Below, piece after piece: positions 1-7,441 of a stretch of DNA of 64,000 nucleotides; within the stretch, counting starts at the first letter, position 1, and every line of letters begins with the position of its first letter. A program made the position numbers and the translations under genes. The notes under the pieces are model-generated. The model was not told where the DNA came from. It was given only the letters and a program-made list of their open reading frames with translations, and did no database searches. This stretch comes from an uncultured bacterium (GTDB taxonomy: Bacteria > Cyanobacteriota > Vampirovibrionia > Gastranaerophilales > Gastranaerophilaceae), in contig CAPQCU010000001.1 in assembly GCA_948684385.1 (NCBI GenBank), positions 124,001-188,000 of the forward strand, written 5' to 3'.

Positions 1-374
1 CAAAAGAAGAATACGACCGATTCGATTTTTCTCAAGGACTGGAAACTTTAGAAGAAGCTTTAAAACTCGACCCCGAAAACCCTGTTGTGCTTCGCGGCAT
101 CGGCTGCATGAAACAGTTTCAGAAAGATTTTGATAGTGCAATAGAATTTTATACAAAAGCGCTTGAATACTCTCAAACAAAAGAAATCGAATATACTCTA
201 ATCGGAATGGCATATTACCTGCAAGATGAGCTTGATGAAGCAGTTGAAAACTTTAACTTTGCAATAGATGAAAACGAAAATTACGACCCTGCTTATGAAG
301 GTAAAAATCAGGCTATGCTCGAAAACCACGTTAAAATTCTTGATTTACAAGAATCATTAAAAAAATACTTCTGA
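1..374 (+). CDS. TPR-repeat protein, 3' part only
   Basis: The reading frame is already open at base 3, so the gene begins before the window; the GTG at 87 is internal. The visible 123 residues consist of helical tetratricopeptide-like units (SAIEFYTKALEY, then DEAVENFNFAIDENENYDPAYEG), with the typical alternation of small and aromatic positions. TPR proteins act as protein-protein interaction scaffolds; no enzymatic domain is visible. It ends about 100 bp before the response regulator gene, with a palindrome between them, so co-transcription is uncertain. Confidence 0.8.
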   Translation, partial: KEEYDRFDFSQGLETLEEALKLDPENPVVLRGIGCMKQFQKDFDSAIEFYTKALEYSQTKEIEYTLIGMAYYLQDELDEAVENFNFAIDENENYDPAYEGKNQAMLENHVKILDLQESLKKYF

Positions 375-434
375 ATTTAAACTTTACGCAATTAGCACTC
401 TCAATATTTATCACTGCAATTTAAGAAGTGCGAA

Positions 435-453
435 GAGTAATTTAATATTACTC
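435..453. promoter_or_regulatory. Palindrome ahead of the response regulator gene
   Basis: A perfect 7-bp inverted repeat, GAGTAAT-ttaat-ATTACTC, lies directly upstream of the AAAGGAG ribosome binding site of the response regulator at 472. It could be an operator for autoregulation or a weak hairpin in the leader. There is no T-run after it, so it is not a good terminator. Confidence 0.4.
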
Positions 454-471
454 TGGAAAGGAGTATTTTTT

Positions 472-1131
472 ATGCAAATAAAAATATTACTTGTAGAAGA
501 CCAGAAACTAATGCGAATAGGTATAAAATCATTGTTCTCGGACTATCCGGACTTAGAAGTAATCGGCGAAGCAGTAAACGGTAAAGAAGCAATCGAAAAG
601 TCTAAACTAATCAAACCGGATATTGTGCTTATGGATATCGGGCTCCCTGATATTTCAGGAGTCGAAGCAGCAAAACAAATTCTTGAAACCAACAACAATA
701 TTAAGGTAATAATGCTTACATCCCATATTTCCGAAGAAGAGCTTAACTCTTCATTAAGTGCAGGTGCGAGTGCTTACGTAATCAAAGATATCTGTACAGA
801 TTTTTTGATGAGTGTAATTAAAATGGTGAAAGAAGGAGCAATGTGGATAGACCCGCACGTAGTACCATTTATCCGCGATAAGAACTGCGGAGTAATACCA
901 TCCCGTCAGCTTTCACGCAGCGCTTTTAAAGAAAACCATTCAAACCTGACCCAGCGAGAGTACGAAGTACTTAAACTTGTAGTAGACGGGCAGTCCAACA
1001 GCCAGATAGCAAAGACTTTAACAATAAGCGAGCACACAGCAAAAGCGCATGTTTGTAATATTATACAAAAACTGGTCGTAGACGACAGAACTCAGGCAGC
1101 GGTTAAGGCATTAAAAGAAGGATTGGTATAA
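472..1131 (+). CDS. NarL/FixJ-type response regulator
   Basis: A 219-residue two-component response regulator. The N-terminal receiver domain (about 1-125) has the acidic pair E9-D10, the phospho-acceptor D55 in LMDIGLPD, T83 and K105, all expected of a working receiver. The C-terminal LuxR-type helix-turn-helix (about 150-215) starts LTQREYEVLKLV and contains the SNSQIAKTL and SEHTAKAHV helices. It should bind DNA when phosphorylated. No partner histidine kinase lies next to it. An AAAGGAG ribosome binding site precedes the ATG by 8 bp. Its target genes cannot be told from the sequence. Confidence 0.93.
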   Translation: MQIKILLVEDQKLMRIGIKSLFSDYPDLEVIGEAVNGKEAIEKSKLIKPDIVLMDIGLPDISGVEAAKQILETNNNIKVIMLTSHISEEELNSSLSAGASAYVIKDICTDFLMSVIKMVKEGAMWIDPHVVPFIRDKNCGVIPSRQLSRSAFKENHSNLTQREYEVLKLVVDGQSNSQIAKTLTISEHTAKAHVCNIIQKLVVDDRTQAAVKALKEGLV

Positions 1132-1144
1132 AACCAATCCTTCT
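1116..1144 (+). terminator. Terminator hairpin overlapping the stop codon
   Basis: A perfect 12-bp stem, AGAAGGATTGGT pairing with ACCAATCCTTCT, has a 5-base loop and includes the last codons and the TAA of the response regulator gene. A T-run follows only 12 bases later (1157-1163), so termination may be partial. Confidence 0.55.
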
Positions 1145-1197
1145 GTGTTAGCAAAAAATTTTTTTACGGGGTTTAAATCTATAAAAAGGAGAACTTC

Positions 1198-1578
1198 ATG
1201 CCAAAACTCACAGATATCGCAATTATGAAATTCGGTAAAACAACTATTGCTGACACAACCAGAGGAATGTACACTCTTAGGCGCCAACTTCCTAAAGAAG
1301 AACTTTCACTCGCAAACAGGCTTCGTACAACAGTTAATATTGGAAACGAAAATAATCTAAAAGGATTAGAACATCTAGCTGAAAGTAAAGGAGTTTACGC
1401 AAGCTGGAGAAGCGAACTTGAACGAGAACCTCACTTTGATTTATGCGAAAAAACTCCGCTAAACACAGTCAAAGACACAACAAAAGAAGATTTTACAGAT
1501 TTTATCCTTGATATAAAACACAAAGAGTGGTTAAAAGCAGTTGACGAAAGAATGAAGAAACTCGGCTTCAAACCGTAA
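1198..1578 (+). CDS. Conserved-looking hypothetical protein, 126 aa
   Basis: No family was recognised. The protein is soluble, mixed charge, without signal peptide or membrane segment, and ends with a basic helical stretch (KAVDERMKKLGFKP). An AAAAGGAG ribosome binding site sits 6 bp before the ATG. Base composition and codon use match the neighbours. It stands between the response regulator terminator and accD with its own leader. Confidence 0.75.
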   Translation: MPKLTDIAIMKFGKTTIADTTRGMYTLRRQLPKEELSLANRLRTTVNIGNENNLKGLEHLAESKGVYASWRSELEREPHFDLCEKTPLNTVKDTTKEDFTDFILDIKHKEWLKAVDERMKKLGFKP

Positions 1579-1683
1579 CAAATTGTTTACAACTTAGCTA
1601 TTCTTGTATGTTTGGTGTAAAATGTGTAAGTGGATTGTAATAGGAGAAGGACCGTCGTTTTTACGATTGGATGAGTATAAAAT

Positions 1684-2550
1684 ATGACAATACAAGAATG
1701 GTTTGATAAGCGAAAAGAAGCGCAGATTGAAAGACGCGCCCGCGATATGAAAGGGATTGAAGTAGAAACTCCAGAACTTTGGACACAATGCGTTCATTGC
1801 GGTACTCAAATCTTAAAAAGTGAACTGGAAGAAAATTTGATGGTATGCCCGCACTGCGACTACCACTTTAGAATAAACGCAACAACAAGAATTAAACAAC
1901 TTTTTGACGAAGGGTCTTTTGAAGAATTGTTCAAAAACGTTAGACCAACCGACCCTTTGAATTTCGTCGACACAGAGTCTTACGCAAACAGAATTAAAAA
2001 AGCCCACGAAAAAACAGGGCTTGATGAAGCTGTTATCACAGGCTTGGGTAAAATTGAAGGTCACAAACTGGCTGTAGCCGTTATGGATTTCGATTTTATG
2101 GGCGGCTCTATGGGCAGCGTTGTCGGAGAAAAAGTTACAAGAATTATGGAAAAAGCACTGGAGCTTAAGCTTCCTATGCTTGCAATAACTTCATCTGGCG
2201 GTGCAAGAATGCAGGAAAGCGCACTTTCTCTTATGCAGATGGCAAAAACTTCCTGCGCTGTCGGCAGACTTGATGAAGCAGGCTTGCTTTATATTAACTT
2301 GCTAACCGAACCGACTTTTGGCGGAATTACAGCAAGTTTCGGAACTCTAGGTGATATTATTATTGCCGAACAAGGCGCAAGAATAGGCTTTGCAGGCAGA
2401 AGAGTTATTGAGCAGACAATCAGACAAAAATTGCCTGACGATTTCCAGACAGCTGAATATTTACTTAAATTCGGACAAGTTGATATCGTTTCTAAAAGAA
2501 AGAATTTGAGAAAAACACTGGCTGATATTTTAGACATGCATGGAGTATAG
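1684..2550 (+). CDS. accD: Acetyl-CoA carboxylase carboxyltransferase subunit beta
   Basis: AccD pairs with AccA in the alpha2-beta2 carboxyltransferase, which moves the carboxyl group from biotin to acetyl-CoA to give malonyl-CoA, the first step of fatty acid synthesis. The 288-residue protein has the N-terminal zinc ribbon of bacterial AccD (C36, C39, C55, C58) and the crotonase-like core with GGSMGSVVGEK and SSGGARMQES, the oxyanion-hole region. Length is normal for the family. The gene is 2 bp upstream of accA, so the two subunits are made from one transcript in equal amounts; the biotin carrier and carboxylase genes lie far away at 45-47 kb. Confidence 0.97.
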   Translation: MTIQEWFDKRKEAQIERRARDMKGIEVETPELWTQCVHCGTQILKSELEENLMVCPHCDYHFRINATTRIKQLFDEGSFEELFKNVRPTDPLNFVDTESYANRIKKAHEKTGLDEAVITGLGKIEGHKLAVAVMDFDFMGGSMGSVVGEKVTRIMEKALELKLPMLAITSSGGARMQESALSLMQMAKTSCAVGRLDEAGLLYINLLTEPTFGGITASFGTLGDIIIAEQGARIGFAGRRVIEQTIRQKLPDDFQTAEYLLKFGQVDIVSKRKNLRKTLADILDMHGV

Positions 2551-2552
2551 AA

Positions 2553-3509
2553 ATGGCAGTTGTATTAGATTTTGAAAAACCTATTGTAGAAATACAAAAG
2601 AAAATAGATGAACTTAAAAAAATGAGCGAAGATTCAGGTATGGACTTGAATAGCCAGATTGAAACTTTTGAACAGCAGGCTCAAGATTATAAAAAGGAGT
2701 TGTACTCAAAATTGAAACCTTCACAAAAATTACAAATCGCAAGACATCCTGAACGCCCGAAATTTTTGGATTATGTCGAACTTATTTGCGAAAACTTCTA
2801 TGAACTTCACGGAGATAGAGAAGGAATGGACGACAGGGCTATAATCGGCGGTATTGCTAAGATTGACGGCAAACCTGTTATGATTATCGGCATCCAGAAA
2901 GGTAAAACTACCAAAGAAAACCTTGAATACAACTTTGGCATGCCTCAGCCTCAGGGTTACAGAAAAGCTTTAAGACTTTTCAAACACGCAAACAAGTTTA
3001 ACCTTCCGATTGTAACTTTGATTGACACACCGGGCGCTTATCCGGGAATTAAAGCAGAAGAGACCGGACAGGGAGTCGCTATAGCAACCAACCTTAGAGA
3101 AATGTCAAAACTCAATGTTCCGATTGTATCAATTATTACCGGCGAAGGCTGCAGCGGCGGAGCTTTAGGCTTGGCTGTAGCAGACAGAGTGATGATGCTT
3201 GAACACGCTTATTATACAGTAATTTCACCGGAAGGCTGCGCTTCAATCTTATGGCGCGACGCTGCAAAATTTGCAGATGCAGCAGAAGCTTTAAAAATCA
3301 CATCAAAAGATTTATTAGAGCTTGGAATTATTGACGAAGAAATTTCCGAACCTTTAGGCGGTGCACATTCTGACCACGAGATTACAGCTTCGAATATGAA
3401 ATCTTCTATTTTGAGCGCGCTTGAAGAATTGTCAAAGAAATCTTCTGAAGAGCTTAGAGAAGAAAGATACAACAAGTTCCGCGCAATGGGAAGATTTGTT
3501 GAAAGTTAA
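2553..3509 (+). CDS. accA: Acetyl-CoA carboxylase carboxyltransferase subunit alpha
   Basis: The alpha half of the carboxyltransferase, 318 residues, normal length. The N-terminal helix (about 1-50, EKPIVEIQKKIDELKK) and the core with RHPERPKFLDYV, GDREGMDDRAIIGG, TPGAYPGIKAEETGQG and GEGCSGGALGLAVAD are characteristic of AccA. It starts 2 bp after accD with the ribosome binding site (GGAGT) inside the end of accD, showing translational coupling. The C-terminus is a charged helical tail. Confidence 0.97.
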   Translation: MAVVLDFEKPIVEIQKKIDELKKMSEDSGMDLNSQIETFEQQAQDYKKELYSKLKPSQKLQIARHPERPKFLDYVELICENFYELHGDREGMDDRAIIGGIAKIDGKPVMIIGIQKGKTTKENLEYNFGMPQPQGYRKALRLFKHANKFNLPIVTLIDTPGAYPGIKAEETGQGVAIATNLREMSKLNVPIVSIITGEGCSGGALGLAVADRVMMLEHAYYTVISPEGCASILWRDAAKFADAAEALKITSKDLLELGIIDEEISEPLGGAHSDHEITASNMKSSILSALEELSKKSSEELREERYNKFRAMGRFVES

Positions 3510-3656
3510 CCTATATAAATATGACAAGTAGGTAAGTATCCTACACTTACTACTCCTCCGCTACAGGACAATGAAGGAAATGAACGAGGGGGTAAAGGAT
3601 TTTTTTGAGTCCTTATTCAAAACTACTCCACCTGTTGTAAAAAGGAGGTGGTAAGC

Positions 3657-3731
3657 ATGAACAAACGCATAATAAGAGCTGCAATTCTTGCAGTTATTGC
3701 AGCTCTTAAAATTGTTCTATTGTTCTTGTAG
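3657..3731 (+). CDS. 24-residue hydrophobic peptide, type I toxin-like
   Basis: A tiny ORF with a very strong AAAGGAGGTGG ribosome binding site. After a basic start (MNKRIIR) the peptide is one hydrophobic helix ending LKIVLLFL, the pattern of type I toxin-antitoxin peptides that insert into the membrane. The ORF contains a perfect 11-bp inverted repeat (3674-3684 with 3697-3707), so its mRNA can fold on itself. Its leader carries GGGTAAAGGAT, close to GGGTAAAGAAT in the two modules at 63 kb, and the same antisense promoter faces it from 3816. The toxin role is inferred from this arrangement; no known family was recognised. Confidence 0.55.
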   Translation: MNKRIIRAAILAVIAALKIVLLFL

Positions 3732-3781
3732 GTATGAAGTGGAACTCTAAGGAAACATCACTTTCTTAGGGTTCCCCCTAC
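3670..3781 (-). ncRNA. Putative antisense RNA to the 24-residue peptide gene
   Basis: Predicted from the promoter at 3788-3816. The transcript would start near 3781, run through a strong hairpin (3741-3775) and across the whole peptide ORF, possibly ending after the 11-bp stem at 3674-3707. The 3' end is a guess, because no clean T-run follows. By analogy with type I antitoxins it would pair with the peptide mRNA and block its translation. Confidence 0.4.
3741..3775. terminator. Hairpin after the 24-residue peptide gene
   Basis: GGAACTCTAAGGAAA pairs with TTTCTTAGGGTTCC with one mismatch and one bulge. It lies 10 bp after the peptide stop codon and is shared by the predicted antisense RNA. 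It probably stabilises or ends the peptide mRNA. Confidence 0.5.
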
Positions 3782-3787
3782 ATGTTT

Positions 3788-3816
3788 ATTATTTACGATT
3801 TAATCATCTTTGTCAA
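3788..3816 (-). promoter_or_regulatory. Antisense RNA promoter
   Basis: On the minus strand TTGACA (3816-3811), a 17-bp spacer and AATAAT (3793-3788). The spacer end AAATCGTA and the -10 are identical to the antisense promoters at 62955 and 63272, which is the main reason for grouping the three loci. Confidence 0.65.
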
Positions 3817-3827
3817 GTCCTAATAAT

Positions 3828-3998
3828 CTACAATTTACTCATATATTCTTCAAGTTCACTGATGTATTTGCACGCTATGTCAAGCGCGCCTTGCTGGACT
3901 GAATACATATTGAACTCACACGAATCTCTAACTGCACAAATAATTGAGTCAATATTGCAAATATAGTCAACGATTGTTTCAAGCTCTTCACTCCTCAT
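3828..3998 (-). CDS. Small acidic hypothetical protein, 56 aa
   Basis: Second gene of a two-gene minus-strand unit. The ATG overlaps the end of the upstream 54-residue ORF by 11 bp and has an AGAGGAT ribosome binding site inside it, showing translational coupling. The protein (starting MRSEELETIVDYICNIDSII) is acidic, helical and has four cysteines; no family was recognised. It resembles the small ORFs of prophage or mobile-element regions in size and spacing only. Confidence 0.6.
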   Translation of the reverse strand: MRSEELETIVDYICNIDSIICAVRDSCEFNMYSVQQGALDIACKYISELEEYMSKL

Positions 3999-4152
3999 CT
4001 TTCAAATCCTCTCTATGGTCGCAATAATAAAGCATAAGAATTTCACGGATAGTTGAGCGATATTCGCATAATGATTGAATGTCATACCCGATAGATTCAT
4101 TCATTGCTTTCAGTTGATTATAAATTCTACGTCTGATTTCTTTTTCTAACAT
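3988..4152 (-). CDS. Small hypothetical protein, 54 aa
   Basis: First gene of the minus-strand pair. It has a GGAGGAAT ribosome binding site 4 bp before the ATG and a consensus promoter (TTGACA-17-TATACT) overlapped by two palindromes. The protein begins MLEKEIRRRIYNQLKAMNES and is a basic-to-acidic helical polypeptide with no recognised domain. Its divergent partner is the XRE regulator at 4236, which probably represses it. Confidence 0.65.
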   Translation of the reverse strand: MLEKEIRRRIYNQLKAMNESIGYDIQSLCEYRSTIREILMLYYCDHREDLKDEE

Positions 4153-4169
4153 GGCATTCCTCCTAGTTT

Positions 4170-4223
4170 ACTAGTTGCATGAACTAGTATAACCTGTTGT
4201 ATTCACTATGTCAATAGCATAGT
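4170..4223. promoter_or_regulatory. Divergent promoter region with two palindromic operators
   Basis: Between the minus-strand pair and the XRE gene. The minus promoter is TTGACA (4214-4209), 17 bp, TATACT (4191-4186). Palindrome 1, ACTAGTT-gcatg-AACTAGT (4170-4188), covers its -10; palindrome 2, ACTATG-tcaatag-CATAGT (4205-4223), covers its -35 and also the likely -10 of the XRE gene. This is the layout of a repressor controlling itself and a divergent operon. Confidence 0.7.
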
Positions 4224-4235
4224 ATAGTAGTTAAT

Positions 4236-4472
4236 ATGACAAGTACAGACAACATAAATATAAAAATCGGAATAAAAATAAGACTGCTAAGAACCAAACT
4301 ACGTTATTCACAGGAAAAATTAGCAGAGTTATCAGAATTAAACAAAAACTCTATTGGGGCAATCGAACGTGGAGAAAGTAAACCCACAATTGACACCCTT
4401 GAGCGCATTGCAAAAGCTTTAAACATCGAGCTTAAAGAACTGGTCGATGTTTCCAAAATTGATTTAAACTAG
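4236..4472 (+). CDS. XRE-family transcriptional regulator, 78 aa
   Basis: A single helix-turn-helix domain of the Cro/C1 type fills the protein (about 10-68): KIRLLRTKLRYSQEKLAELSE, then the recognition helix NKNSIGAIERGESKPTIDTLERIAKAL. It lacks any extra domain, so it probably works as a dimer on the palindromes at 4170-4223, shutting off the divergent small genes and itself. The start has only a weak ribosome binding site. Confidence 0.88.
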   Translation: MTSTDNINIKIGIKIRLLRTKLRYSQEKLAELSELNKNSIGAIERGESKPTIDTLERIAKALNIELKELVDVSKIDLN

Positions 4473-4543
4473 AACTTTGAAATAAAAAATACAGGCTAAA
4501 GATTTTTACTACATTCGCTGATTCAACAGAAAGGAGGACGCTT

Positions 4544-4615
4544 ATGCTAGTACGAATCAACGAAGAAGAACTATTACTAATTCTAGCAATAGTTCTTGCG
4601 CTTAAAGTCCTTTAA
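4544..4615 (+). CDS. 23-residue hydrophobic peptide
   Basis: A tiny ORF with a strong AAAGGAGG ribosome binding site. The peptide has a short acidic start (MLVRINEEE) followed by a hydrophobic helix ending AIVLALKVL, similar in size and plan to the peptide at 3657. The leader contains GGCTAAAGATTTTTAC, resembling the leader of that gene. A terminator hairpin follows at once. It may be a diverged fourth member of the toxin-like group, but its minus-strand promoter is different from the other three. Confidence 0.45.
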   Translation: MLVRINEEELLLILAIVLALKVL

Positions 4616-4623
4616 TTAGGGCT

Positions 4624-4661
4624 GCAGGTTGGGGTGTTCGTGTCACCCTTGCCTGTATTTT
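4624..4661 (+). terminator. Terminator after the 23-residue peptide
   Basis: Interrupted hairpin with CAGG/CCTG at the base and GGGTG/CACCC near the loop, followed by TATTTTTATT. It should end the peptide mRNA. Confidence 0.6.
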
Positions 4662-4662
4662 T

Positions 4663-4690
4663 ATTATAACGTATTTTATCAAAAATACAA
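4663..4690 (-). promoter_or_regulatory. Possible antisense promoter facing the 23-residue peptide
   Basis: Minus strand TTGTAT (4690-4685), 16 bp, TATAAT (4668-4663). It would read into the hairpin and the peptide ORF. It does not match the TTGACA-type antisense promoters of the other three loci. Confidence 0.35.
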
Positions 4691-4704
4691 CCCAAAAGGA
4701 AATT

Positions 4705-5595
4705 ATGAATAACTATTTTGAACTTAAAATCAACATCAATCCGGAAATCGAAGACATCGTATCAGATATTTGTTTCTCAAACTTTGAATGCGAAGGTGTC
4801 GTCTTAGCCGAAGAAGCTTACAAAGACTTAGAAATGACTTCGACTACACGCGGTACTCTTCGAGTATTTATTACAGAAATTACAAACAACCCTGTTGAAA
4901 TCCTTAAAACCGAACGCGAACTTTTAAAAGAACGCGGATTTTCTGACGAAGAGTTAGGAAGCTGGGAAATTACTCTCGACGAAAAGGAAAATCAGGACTG
5001 GTCAAAAAAATGGAAAGAAAAATGGACTGTAACCCACGTCACAGACAGAGTTACAATCGTTCCAAGCTGGATTGAATACTCTCCAAAAGAAAACGAAATT
5101 ACCATAAACATCGACCCCGGCTGCGCTTTTGGCACAGGAACACACCAGACAACACAGCTTTGCATGGTCGGTTTAGAAAAATACCTCAAAAAAGGCGACA
5201 AAGTTGCAGATATCGGAACAGGCTCCGGCATCCTTGCAATTTATGCGATGAAGCTCGGAGCGTCATCAGCTTTCGGATGCGACAACGACGAAACAGTAAT
5301 CGATGTTTGCAGAGAAAACGCAGAAATAAACAATGTTAAATGCACGTTTGAGCTCTGTACAGCCGATAAATTGAATGAAAAATACGATTTTGTCTGCGCA
5401 AACATACTTCACAATGTGCTTGCAGAAATCATGGGTGATTTAAAAAACATCATGAAAGATGGCGGATTAATGTCACTAAGCGGCATTTTACAGGAAAAAC
5501 AGCCTGTAGTTTTAGATGCAATCAAGCGCGAAGACTTAGAAATCATTGACACAATCACTCAAGACCAGTGGATTTCTTTTGTCGTTAAAAAATAG
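4705..5595 (+). CDS. prmA: Ribosomal protein L11 methyltransferase
   Basis: PrmA uses S-adenosylmethionine to methylate ribosomal protein L11. The 296-residue protein has the family N-terminal L11-recognition domain (about 1-110) and the class I methyltransferase domain, with DPGCAFGTGTHQTTQLCM, typical of PrmA, and the cofactor loop VADIGTGSGILAIYAMKLGA. Near the C-terminus CANILHNVLAE takes the place of the usual NIL motif. An AAAAGGA ribosome binding site precedes the ATG. Confidence 0.93.
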   Translation: MNNYFELKININPEIEDIVSDICFSNFECEGVVLAEEAYKDLEMTSTTRGTLRVFITEITNNPVEILKTERELLKERGFSDEELGSWEITLDEKENQDWSKKWKEKWTVTHVTDRVTIVPSWIEYSPKENEITINIDPGCAFGTGTHQTTQLCMVGLEKYLKKGDKVADIGTGSGILAIYAMKLGASSAFGCDNDETVIDVCRENAEINNVKCTFELCTADKLNEKYDFVCANILHNVLAEIMGDLKNIMKDGGLMSLSGILQEKQPVVLDAIKREDLEIIDTITQDQWISFVVKK

Positions 5596-5642
5596 CTCCG
5601 GTTACTGATTAATAAATACCAAAATCGCGTAATAATTTTGTT

Positions 5643-6032
5643 ATGATTGATTTGAACTGGTACTCTACACTTATAAAACCGGCTTTGACTCCGCCCGCAT
5701 GGGTGTTTGCTCCTGCGTGGATTTTCCTTTACATAACTATTTTTACTTCGCTGCTTCTGTTCACTGTAACAAGAAGCCGACAGTCAAAAGCTATCGGATA
5801 CACATATTTTGTAATGCAGATAATTTTTAATCTTCTCTGGACTCCTGCGTTTTTTGTACTTAATGACTTGAAACTTTCTACAATTATCATAATAGTGTTA
5901 GACATTCTTGTGCTTTTAAATATTTTAGAATTTTACAAGATATCGAAATTTTCAGGCATAATTTTAATCCCGTATTTTCTATGGATACTTTTTGCTTCTT
6001 ATCTAAATATAGGCATCCTTCTATTAAACTAA
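5643..6032 (+). CDS. tspO: TspO/MBR family membrane protein
   Basis: A 129-residue protein with about four to five membrane helices, a little shorter than the usual 150-160 residues because the first helix is missing or short. Family signatures are present: WYSTLIKPALTPPAWVFAP at the start, QIIFNLLWTPAFF in the middle and PYFLWILFASYLN near the end. TspO proteins bind tetrapyrroles and sterol-like ligands and are linked to stress and porphyrin handling. It is a single gene between prmA and a bidirectional terminator. Confidence 0.88.
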   Translation: MIDLNWYSTLIKPALTPPAWVFAPAWIFLYITIFTSLLLFTVTRSRQSKAIGYTYFVMQIIFNLLWTPAFFVLNDLKLSTIIIIVLDILVLLNILEFYKISKFSGIILIPYFLWILFASYLNIGILLLN

Positions 6033-6058
6033 AAGTCCGGTTTTTCAACCGGACTTTT
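6031..6058. terminator. Bidirectional terminator between tspO and ftsZ
   Basis: Perfect 12-bp stem AAAAGTCCGGTT / AACCGGACTTTT with a TTTC loop, starting within the tspO stop codon. A- and T-runs on both sides allow it to serve tspO and the convergent ftsZ. Confidence 0.8.
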
Positions 6059-6084
6059 ATATATATTAACCTCTACACATATTT

Positions 6085-6130
6085 TGTTTTTTAGAAGCTC
6101 AGGCACTTACCTGTCTCTTCATTTACCCCT
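6085..6130 (-). repeat. GGGGTAAATG-type repeat after ftsZ
   Basis: On the minus strand, just after the ftsZ stop codon, the sequence GGGGTAGGGGTAAATGAAG is followed by AGACAGG. The GGGGTAAATGAAG part matches the first bases of the 57-bp unit at 27519-27689 and in coaBC. The rest does not match. Confidence 0.45.
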
Positions 6131-6134
6131 ACCC

Positions 6135-7304
6135 CTACTTACGCAAGAAGTCAGGAATTTGAATGTCAGAGAAGTTTGACATTGTAGGAGCTTTTGGCTG
6201 CTGCTGGTTATTGAAAGCACCTGAGAAGAATTCAGCTGCGCTGATTGAGCGATTTTCAACTTTTTCTTCAACTCTCATTTGAGACTTAAGCTCAAATCCT
6301 GTAGCGATAACAGTAATTTGAATTTCTCCCTGAATATTATCATCAACCACAGCACCAATAATAACTCTTGCATCATCAAGAACTGCGTCATTAATAATAT
6401 TTGTTGCATCAGTTACTTCGTGAAGTGTCATATCAGGGCCGCCTGTGATGTTAACAATAACACCTGAAGCACCGTTTATTGAAGTTTCAAGAAGTTGTGA
6501 ATTGATAGCGATTTTAGCAGCTTCAATAGCTCTGCCTTCGCCGGTACCGCGGCCGATACCCATAAGAGCTGAGCCTGATGCAGCCATTACACTCTTAACG
6601 TCAGCAAAGTCAACGTTAATCAAACCAGGTATAGTGATGATATCGGAGATACCTTGAACACCTCTTAAAAGAACTTCATCAACTACGATGAATGATTCTT
6701 GAAGAGATACTCTTCTGTCAACAACATCTAATAATTTATCGTTAGGAATAACAATAAGAGCGTCAACAGATTCTCTCAATTTTTCCAGACCTTGTTGAGC
6801 CTGATTTTGTCTTCTCTTACCTTCAAAAGAGAAAGGTTTTGTAACAACACCAATTGTTAAAATACCTAAATCTTTAGCGATTTTAGCAACAACCGGAGCA
6901 GCACCTGTACCTGTTCCGCCGCCCATGCCGGCAGTAACGAATACCATATCTGCACCTTCAATAGCTGCAGTAATTTCCTGCTGAGCTTCTTCTGCTGCTT
7001 TTTCACCAACCTGAGGTTCTCCGCCTGCACCGAGACCATTTGTTAATTTTGAACCGAGCTGAATTTTGTTTTTGCAAGCTGCATAATTCAAAACTTGTAA
7101 ATCTGTGTTCATTAACCAGAATTCGACACCTGTCAAACCTGACTTAATCATTCGGTTAACTGCATTTCCGCCGCCGCCGCCTACGCCGATTACTTTAATT
7201 TTCGCAGGACTTATTCCCGGAGCCGGCATTTGCTCCATATTATCAGATGATTGAATATTTTCAACATCTCTTCTTCCAAAAATATCTGGTCCTAAGTTGT
7301 CCAC
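6135..7304 (-). CDS. ftsZ: Cell division protein FtsZ
   Basis: The tubulin-like GTPase that forms the division ring. The 389-residue protein has GGGGGNAVNRM (about 42-52), the signature loop GGGTGTGAAP (128-137), VIPNDKLL and the T7 loop with NVDFADV, all intact. The C-terminus ends IQIPDFLRK, the conserved anchor peptide (IPxFLRxx) that binds FtsA, ZipA or SepF-type partners. A short N-terminal extension of about 30 residues precedes the GTPase fold. It is transcribed alone, not in a dcw cluster. Confidence 0.98.
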   Translation of the reverse strand: MDNLGPDIFGRRDVENIQSSDNMEQMPAPGISPAKIKVIGVGGGGGNAVNRMIKSGLTGVEFWLMNTDLQVLNYAACKNKIQLGSKLTNGLGAGGEPQVGEKAAEEAQQEITAAIEGADMVFVTAGMGGGTGTGAAPVVAKIAKDLGILTIGVVTKPFSFEGKRRQNQAQQGLEKLRESVDALIVIPNDKLLDVVDRRVSLQESFIVVDEVLLRGVQGISDIITIPGLINVDFADVKSVMAASGSALMGIGRGTGEGRAIEAAKIAINSQLLETSINGASGVIVNITGGPDMTLHEVTDATNIINDAVLDDARVIIGAVVDDNIQGEIQITVIATGFELKSQMRVEEKVENRSISAAEFFSGAFNNQQQPKAPTMSNFSDIQIPDFLRK

Positions 7305-7441
7305 GGTTATTCCTCTTTTTACTTTTTTCTATACTATACCACTATAATAACATACTATTTTAAATAGAAACAAATGTAAAGTTTTTAAGCTCAGGCGTTA
7401 AGATATGTAAAGATACAAATTATTAAGTAGCAAATTTTTCT

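Noticed and set aside
4621..4704. Riboswitch or attenuator upstream of prmA
   Set aside because: The hairpin fits better as the terminator of the 23-residue peptide gene; no known riboswitch core is visible.
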